Shown here: one piece after another, positions 59,617-64,000 of the stretch
Layout of the letters: the number at the start of each line of letters is the position of its first letter
Numbering within the stretch: position 1 is the stretch's first letter
Assembly (NCBI RefSeq): GCF_900094565.1
Contig: NZ_FMAF01000014.1
Span: forward strand, 1-64,000
Length of the DNA stretch: 64,000 nucleotides
Direction: 5' to 3'
From: Martinezella lusitana
Lineage (GTDB): Bacteria; Pseudomonadota; Alphaproteobacteria; Rhizobiales; Rhizobiaceae
Made by a program: the position numbers and the translations under genes
The notes under the pieces: generated by a model
Seen by the model: only the letters and a program-made list of their open reading frames with translations
The model's database searches: none
Told to the model about the DNA's origin: nothing

Positions 59617-60636
59617 TTATTTCCCGACGGTCATTGCCGAGGTCGGAACCTTCGGTCCAAGCTGCTCCGTATAGTTCTTGGCTTCCACCGCTTCCTTGTC
59701 GGTGTTGATATGCTCGAAATTGAGGCCGGCCTTCTTCAGTTTTTCCGCTGTCGCGTCCGAGGTCACGAAATAAGTCGGCATAAAGAGATCGTTCGGCATT
59801 TTCTCGCCGTTGGCAAGACGTGCGGCGACCGCAATGTTCCAATAGCCGACGCGATAGGCGCCGGTGAGCACATCCATGACCATCTTGCCGTTGTCGATCA
59901 GATCCTTCATCTCGGCATCGCCGTCATAGCCGCCATAGATCAGGTTGATGTTCATCGAGCTGGCAACGGAATCGGCGGCAAGGCAAAGGCTGTCGGAAAT
60001 GCATGCGATGGCTTTAAGATCCGGATAGGTCGTCAGCCATGTCTGCGCGGCGTTGGTTGCCTTGGCGGCATCCCATCCGGTCGGCTCGATGCCGACGATC
60101 TTGATCTTCGGAAACTCCTTCTTCATCGTTTCGACGAAGCCCTTCTCGCGCGTATCTGAAACGAAGTTGCCGCGAGAGCCGACAAGCAAGGCGACTTCGC
60201 CCTCGCCGCCGAGCGACGTGCCGACGGCACGGGCGACCATCGACATATTGTCATAGTCGGGATAGAGCGTCGAATAGTTGCCGCCGGCCTCGACCTTGTT
60301 GCCCATGGTGATGACCGGGATGCCGGCAGCCAGCGCCTTCTTGATGGCAGGAACGACAGCATTCTTGTCGATCGGGTCGATCAGAATGGCGCTGACGCCC
60401 TGGTTGACGAAATTCTCGATAATGCCTACCTGCTTTTCCAGGCTGCCCTCGGCGCTCTGCCAGGTGGCCTTTACGCCATAGTCCTTGCTGGCGACATCGC
60501 CGGCTTCCTTCATGCGGACGAAGAACGAGTTTTGCAGGTCGATCGCTGCCAGGCCAAGAACCTTGTCCTTGGCGATCGATGGTGTTGCAAGCGCAAGCGC
60601 GAGCAGGGCGACGGATGCTTTCAGAAGTGCGCGCAT
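59617..60636 (-). CDS. Ribose-type ABC transporter substrate-binding protein
   Basis: The 339-residue protein has a signal peptide (MRALLKASVALLALALATPS, cut near SIA-K) and the periplasmic-binding fold of family 4: QGVSAILIDPIDKNAVVPAI, AAGIPVITMGNKVEAGG, VALLVGSRGNFVSDTREKGF, IACISDSLCLAADSVA, YGGYDGDAEMKDLI. It delivers the solute to the fused permease-ATPase encoded 111 bases downstream. A small hairpin upstream (60781-60799) may mark a processing site between this gene and the dehydratase gene. Confidence 0.88.
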   Translation of the reverse strand: MRALLKASVALLALALATPSIAKDKVLGLAAIDLQNSFFVRMKEAGDVASKDYGVKATWQSAEGSLEKQVGIIENFVNQGVSAILIDPIDKNAVVPAIKKALAAGIPVITMGNKVEAGGNYSTLYPDYDNMSMVARAVGTSLGGEGEVALLVGSRGNFVSDTREKGFVETMKKEFPKIKIVGIEPTGWDAAKATNAAQTWLTTYPDLKAIACISDSLCLAADSVASSMNINLIYGGYDGDAEMKDLIDNGKMVMDVLTGAYRVGYWNIAVAARLANGEKMPNDLFMPTYFVTSDATAEKLKKAGLNFEHINTDKEAVEAKNYTEQLGPKVPTSAMTVGK

Positions 60637-60814
60637 GTTTCTGTTCTCCTCTGCCTTGAAGGCTTTTCGTGATCATGGCGGGCGATTGTCTCGCCTCTTC
60701 TTCACATTCCGCCGATCAGGCATTCGTCCCCAGTGACGCGTCCTGTCGGCGACTATGGCGCTTTGCGCTCATTCTTATACAGCACTTTCTAAATGTGCTA
60801 GAATTATTCAACCT

Positions 60815-61753
60815 TTACGCGTTAAAGCCATCGACTCCCGAGCCGCAGACGAGGCCGGCGATGCGGGCTCCGGGTGGCGGCACGAGGGCTCCCGACATGA
60901 CGGCGGCCAATGAGGCAGCGCCGCTCAAATCCGCAGCGATACCGAACTCGAACCATAGCAGTGCAGCGGCACGTTGCATGGCATCGTCGTCGACCAGAAC
61001 GATATCATCGACATTGCGCCGTGCGATCTCGTAGATGCCCTCGTCTGTGCGGCCGCAGGCCATCGTTGCGACCCTGGTGGTGACCTCGGCAAGACGCACG
61101 ACCCGGCCGGCATCGAAGCAGGCGCGCAGCGTTGGCGAGCCGACAGGCTCGACGCCGATGATCCGCGCCTTCGGATTGACCGTCTTGATGACCTGGGACA
61201 TACCGGCGATCAGGCCGCCACCGCCGATTGCGACGATGTAGAGATCGGCCTCGGGCAATTGTTCCACCATCTCCAAAGCCACCGTTCCCTGGCCTGAAAC
61301 GATGGCCTCGTCCGCAAAGGGATGCATGCAGAATGCGCCTTGCCGTTCGGCAAAGGCAAGTGCGGCCTCCTGTGCCTCGTCCCATACGTTGCCGGCACGG
61401 CGAACCTCCGCGCCCCAGCGACGAAGCTTCTCTTCCTTGATGGGACTGGCATTGCTCGGCAGAAAGATCGTTGCCGGAACGCCGGACTGATGCGCCATGT
61501 AGGCGGTGGCGAGACCATGATTGCCGCCGGAGGCCGCCACGAGGCCCCGCTGAATTCGCTCAGGCGGCAGCGACCTTACGCGATTTGCCGCGCCGCGAAT
61601 CTTGAAGGAGCCGCTCACCTGCAGGCATTCGAGCTTCAGGTGGAAATCGTTGCGCAGATCGAAGCCGGCGCAATGCTCGAGCTTGATCGTCGGCGTGCGG
61701 CGTACGAAGGGGGCGATGCGAAGGGCGGCGGCCTTGATATCCTCATAGCTCAT
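60815..61753 (-). CDS. Threonine dehydratase family PLP enzyme (EutB-like)
   Basis: The 312-residue fold-type II PLP enzyme has Lys51 in VSGSFKIRGAANR, the substrate loop ASGGNHG (74-80) and the phosphate-binding GGGGLIAG (177-184). There is no C-terminal ACT domain, so it is a catabolic, non-allosteric form. It removes water and ammonia from a hydroxy- or diamino-acid. It overlaps the adjoining deacylase gene by 11 bases; the pair resembles EutB plus EutE/DoeB of ectoine breakdown, but the other ectoine genes are missing. Confidence 0.82.
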   Translation of the reverse strand: MSYEDIKAAALRIAPFVRRTPTIKLEHCAGFDLRNDFHLKLECLQVSGSFKIRGAANRVRSLPPERIQRGLVAASGGNHGLATAYMAHQSGVPATIFLPSNASPIKEEKLRRWGAEVRRAGNVWDEAQEAALAFAERQGAFCMHPFADEAIVSGQGTVALEMVEQLPEADLYIVAIGGGGLIAGMSQVIKTVNPKARIIGVEPVGSPTLRACFDAGRVVRLAEVTTRVATMACGRTDEGIYEIARRNVDDIVLVDDDAMQRAAALLWFEFGIAADLSGAASLAAVMSGALVPPPGARIAGLVCGSGVDGFNA

Positions 61754-62819
61754 TGCTCAACGCCTCCGGATATTCGTTGGCAAGCACGAAACAGCAATTG
61801 CCGGGGCGGACCCGGCCGGGCTGGCGCTTGGCGAAAACGATACCATCGATCGGATGATGGAGGATGACGGGTTCCCGGGCCGGCGAGCGCAGGAAATGGA
61901 TCCGGCCCGCGATCTCGCCCTTCTTGACGGCGGTGCCGAGCTCGCTGATCGGCTCGAACACGCCGTCGTCCTCGGAAAGTACGTAGCCCTCCGTGCCCGG
62001 CACCTTCAGTACCCGCGCATTGGCGCCGGCCGGTACATCCGGCGCGCCTTTCAGCACGCCCGCATGCTTGAGGATATTGCGGATGCCACGTCGGCAGATG
62101 GTGAGCGCTTCCTGGCTGACGAGGCCGCCGCCGGCCATCTCGCTGCCGATGACGATCAGGCCCTGCTGGTTGGCTGCCGCAGTCGACGTACGGGTGTCGC
62201 CGAGATTGTCGATCATGACGACGGTCGGTGCGCCGAAGGCGAGGGTGGCCCTTATGTTGCGCCGATGCCCCTCCGTCGTCGGAGACGGCTCGATGATGGC
62301 GCTTGGGAGGATCATCAGCGACGATCCGCCGGAGTGGAGATCAAGGAAATAGTCCGCGATGGGAAACAGACAATCGTTGACATAGGCGGCAATCTGGCTT
62401 GTCAGCGTGCCGTTGAAATCGCCGGGAAAACTGCGGTTGAAATTGAGCCCGTCGATGGGCGATGTCCGCTGGCCGGCCTCGACGGCACGCACGTTGATGG
62501 CCGGGATCGCGATGATGCGTCCGGCCACGTCGGCGGGATCGATTTCGCGCAGCAATTCGCCGAGCGCGATCGGCCCTTCATATTCATCGCCATGGTTGCC
62601 CGCTTCGATCAGCACCGTCGGCCCGGTACCGTTCTTGACGACGGCGATCGGCACCTGAACGACACCCCAGGCATCGTCATGCGGCGATTGCGGCACGCAG
62701 AAATAGCCGATCTGCTTGCCGGAGCGATCGAGATCGACTGAGGTGAAGATGCTGTTGCGACGCGGTGTCAGCGGCTTTCGCTCCGAAGCGCCCGATTTTA
62801 CCACACTGAAATTTGTCAT
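61743..62819 (-). CDS. Zinc deacylase, succinylglutamate desuccinylase/aspartoacylase family (DoeB/EutE-like)
   Basis: The 358-residue protein has the M14-like metal site: His76 and Glu79 in EAGNHGDEYEG and His162 in FLDLHSGG. It resembles DoeB/EutE-type N-acetyl-diaminobutyrate deacetylases (PAINVRAVEAGQRTSPIDG, GLNFNRSFPGDFNG). It would remove an acyl group from an N-acyl amino acid, giving the substrate for the overlapping dehydratase. It is first in the minus-strand operon and faces the IclR gene across 128 bases. Confidence 0.82.
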   Translation of the reverse strand: MTNFSVVKSGASERKPLTPRRNSIFTSVDLDRSGKQIGYFCVPQSPHDDAWGVVQVPIAVVKNGTGPTVLIEAGNHGDEYEGPIALGELLREIDPADVAGRIIAIPAINVRAVEAGQRTSPIDGLNFNRSFPGDFNGTLTSQIAAYVNDCLFPIADYFLDLHSGGSSLMILPSAIIEPSPTTEGHRRNIRATLAFGAPTVVMIDNLGDTRTSTAAANQQGLIVIGSEMAGGGLVSQEALTICRRGIRNILKHAGVLKGAPDVPAGANARVLKVPGTEGYVLSEDDGVFEPISELGTAVKKGEIAGRIHFLRSPAREPVILHHPIDGIVFAKRQPGRVRPGNCCFVLANEYPEALSNEL

Positions 62820-62876
62820 GGCGTCCGCTCATCTATCTTGCTGGAGGTATCATGGCGGTTTTATATATGGTGTCAA

Positions 62877-62891
62877 GTTTGAATATGAAAC
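62877..62891. promoter_or_regulatory. Candidate IclR operator between deacylase and IclR genes
   Basis: GTTTGAATATGAAAC is an imperfect 15-base inverted repeat (arms GTTT and AAAC). IclR-family regulators often bind 14-15-base pseudopalindromes of this kind near their own divergent promoter. It lies 57 bases before the IclR start and 58 before the deacylase start. Confidence 0.35.
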
Positions 62892-62947
62892 GAATGACAA
62901 GCGCTACTGCAGTTCCTATGGTTGGTGACCCATGGAGGATTCGATTC

Positions 62948-63760
62948 ATGAGCAATGGTTCCAATGAGGGCGGCAAGCTTTCCTACTCGGCTCCAGCCCT
63001 GACGAAGGGGTTGGAAGTCCTGGAACTGCTTGCCGAGGCCGACACGTCCCTGACGATGAAGGCGATCGCCGACGGCTTGGGCCGTTCGAAGAATGAGATC
63101 TTTCGCATGCTCGTTGCCCTGCAGGAACGCGGATACATAGAGCGCGATGCCGAGACGGATGCCTTTTCGCTGACGGACCGGCTTTTCAAGCTCGGGCTGC
63201 ATACGCCGAGCACCCAGGACCTGATGACGGCGGCGATGCCGGAGCTGTCCACGATCGCGCTGGAAAGCCAGCAGTCGCCCCATCTCGTCGTCATCAGCCA
63301 CGGGCTGACCGTCGTCACCGCCGCCGTGCCCGGCGGCGAGGACATGTCGTTCACGCTGAGGCTGGGTTACGGTCGGCTCGCAACGGATTCAACCTCCGGC
63401 CAGGTGATCCTTGCCTTCCAATCACCCGCCACGGCGAAACGGATCATCGATGAATGCCAGGCGCGCTCAGCCGCACCGATCGACCGCAAGGCGCTGGACA
63501 AGCAGCTGACGGCCATACGCCGAAGAGGCTACGAGCTGCATAACAGCCGTGACTTCGTCGGCATTACGGACATTTGCTGTCCCGTCATCGATGCCGATGG
63601 CAATGCCATCGCGTCGATTATCATCGCCTATATCAATCGTCATACGCGGGAAAGCCGCCACGCCGCCACGCTCAGCGTCCTGCAAGCCGCCTGCGACCGC
63701 ATCTCCGCGCGGCTCTCGCCGCGTCTGCGCTCGCCCAAGGAGATGGGTGCTGGCGGTTGA
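62948..63760 (+). CDS. IclR family transcriptional regulator
   Basis: The 270-residue protein has an N-terminal winged helix (SLTMKAIADGLGRSKNEIFR) and the IclR C-terminal effector domain with LRLGYGRLATDSTSGQVILA and RDFVGITDICCPVIDADGNA. Ser/Thr and Cys residues in the last phrase line the effector pocket of the family. The ATG at 62948 has GGAGG just upstream; the frame is open to 62813, where it crosses the intergenic operator. It probably regulates the divergent deacylase-led operon and perhaps the M20 peptidase gene that follows. Confidence 0.88.
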   Translation: MSNGSNEGGKLSYSAPALTKGLEVLELLAEADTSLTMKAIADGLGRSKNEIFRMLVALQERGYIERDAETDAFSLTDRLFKLGLHTPSTQDLMTAAMPELSTIALESQQSPHLVVISHGLTVVTAAVPGGEDMSFTLRLGYGRLATDSTSGQVILAFQSPATAKRIIDECQARSAAPIDRKALDKQLTAIRRRGYELHNSRDFVGITDICCPVIDADGNAIASIIIAYINRHTRESRHAATLSVLQAACDRISARLSPRLRSPKEMGAGG

Positions 63761-63822
63761 TGCATGTCGAGGCATGTCGCGTCGGTGATATCACGCGATA
63801 GGCCATAGAGAGGATCGACCGG

Positions 63823-64000
63823 ATGAGTGCCGCTGCAGGACATGATCGCATCGAACCGCAAGAGGTTGCGAGCCTGTTGAGCGCCATGGTGTCGATCCCC
63901 AGCATCAATCCCGACTTCCTTCAGCCGAGCTTGCCGGCGGGCTGGTTCGGCGAGGCAAAGCTGGCCACGTTCATCGCCGACTGGTTGAGCCGCGAGGGGA
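63823..64000 (+). CDS. M20 family peptidase/deacylase, N-terminal part (runs off window)
   Basis: The visible 59 codons begin at the ATG at 63823 after GAGAGG and contain VASLLSAMVSIPSINPDFLQ, the typical start of ArgE/DapE/carboxypeptidase G2 enzymes. WFGEAKLATFIADWLSREG follows and leads toward the dimetal domain beyond the window. M20 enzymes hydrolyse N-acyl or peptide bonds. It lies 62 bases after the IclR gene in the same direction and may be an extra step of the same pathway. Confidence 0.75.
   Translation, partial: MSAAAGHDRIEPQEVASLLSAMVSIPSINPDFLQPSLPAGWFGEAKLATFIADWLSREG

Noticed and set aside
60815..62819. Calling the deacylase-dehydratase pair an ectoine (eut/doe) operon
   Set aside because: Only two of the usual enzymes are present and the importer, regulator and remaining enzymes are of other types; similarity is kept as a note only.

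Overview
The window looks like accessory DNA of a fast-growing rhizobium (Rhizobium/Agrobacterium group, Alphaproteobacteria), possibly a plasmid or chromid. This rests on gene content: an arsR-arsC-aqpS-arsC-arsH-arsK arsenic operon of rhizobial type, SfnB- and SsuD-like sulfur-scavenging enzymes, and a dense series of ABC-importer/catabolic cassettes, each with its own GntR, AraC, TetR or IclR regulator. I found no rRNA, tRNA, replication gene, conjugation gene or CRISPR array. Remnants of at least four insertion sequences and two broken dehydrogenase-like genes mark the joins between cassettes.

Layout. 1-1155: 3' end of a large octapeptide-repeat protein whose DNA repeats every 408 bases. 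1312-2001: class I glutamine amidotransferase-like hydrolase. 2236-6723: arsenic operon with a divergent DUF6428 gene; 6944-7366: DoxX-like membrane protein. 7657-11204: GntR regulator and amino-acid oxidase, divergent from a zinc deacylase. 11464-15891: AraC regulator, purine permease and adenine-deaminase-family enzyme. 15892-22250: IS scars, an ATP-grasp protein, a two-component system, and cytochrome b561/cytochrome c' genes. 22255-39582: organosulfur scavenging: two luciferase-type flavin monooxygenases, two acyl-CoA-dehydrogenase-like flavoproteins, a peptide-type ABC importer, a molybdenum sulfoxide reductase and helpers. 39756-52504: two diverging arms around a GntR regulator (importer, hydroxyproline-epimerase-like enzyme, FAD oxidase, aldo/keto reductase, NTF2-like, TIGR04076 and DUF3830 proteins; LivGFHM, GMC oxidoreductase, RidA). 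52604-64000: a second catabolic locus (zinc deacylase, PLP dehydratase, ribose-type importer with a fused permease-ATPase, Gfo/Idh/MocA oxidoreductase, creatininase-like hydrolase, aldehyde dehydrogenase), divergent from an IclR regulator and the start of an M20 peptidase.

How the genes fit together. The arsenic operon pairs two unrelated arsenate reductases with an aquaglyceroporin and an MFS arsenite exporter. The sulfur region is linked by a conserved upstream sequence box found before three transcription units (near 28670, 36135 and 39687), which suggests one regulon. The last two loci each contain import, stereochemical or acyl-group processing, oxidation and a dedicated regulator. In neither case can I name the substrate from sequence; these two loci and the shared sulfur box are the best candidates for undescribed biology.
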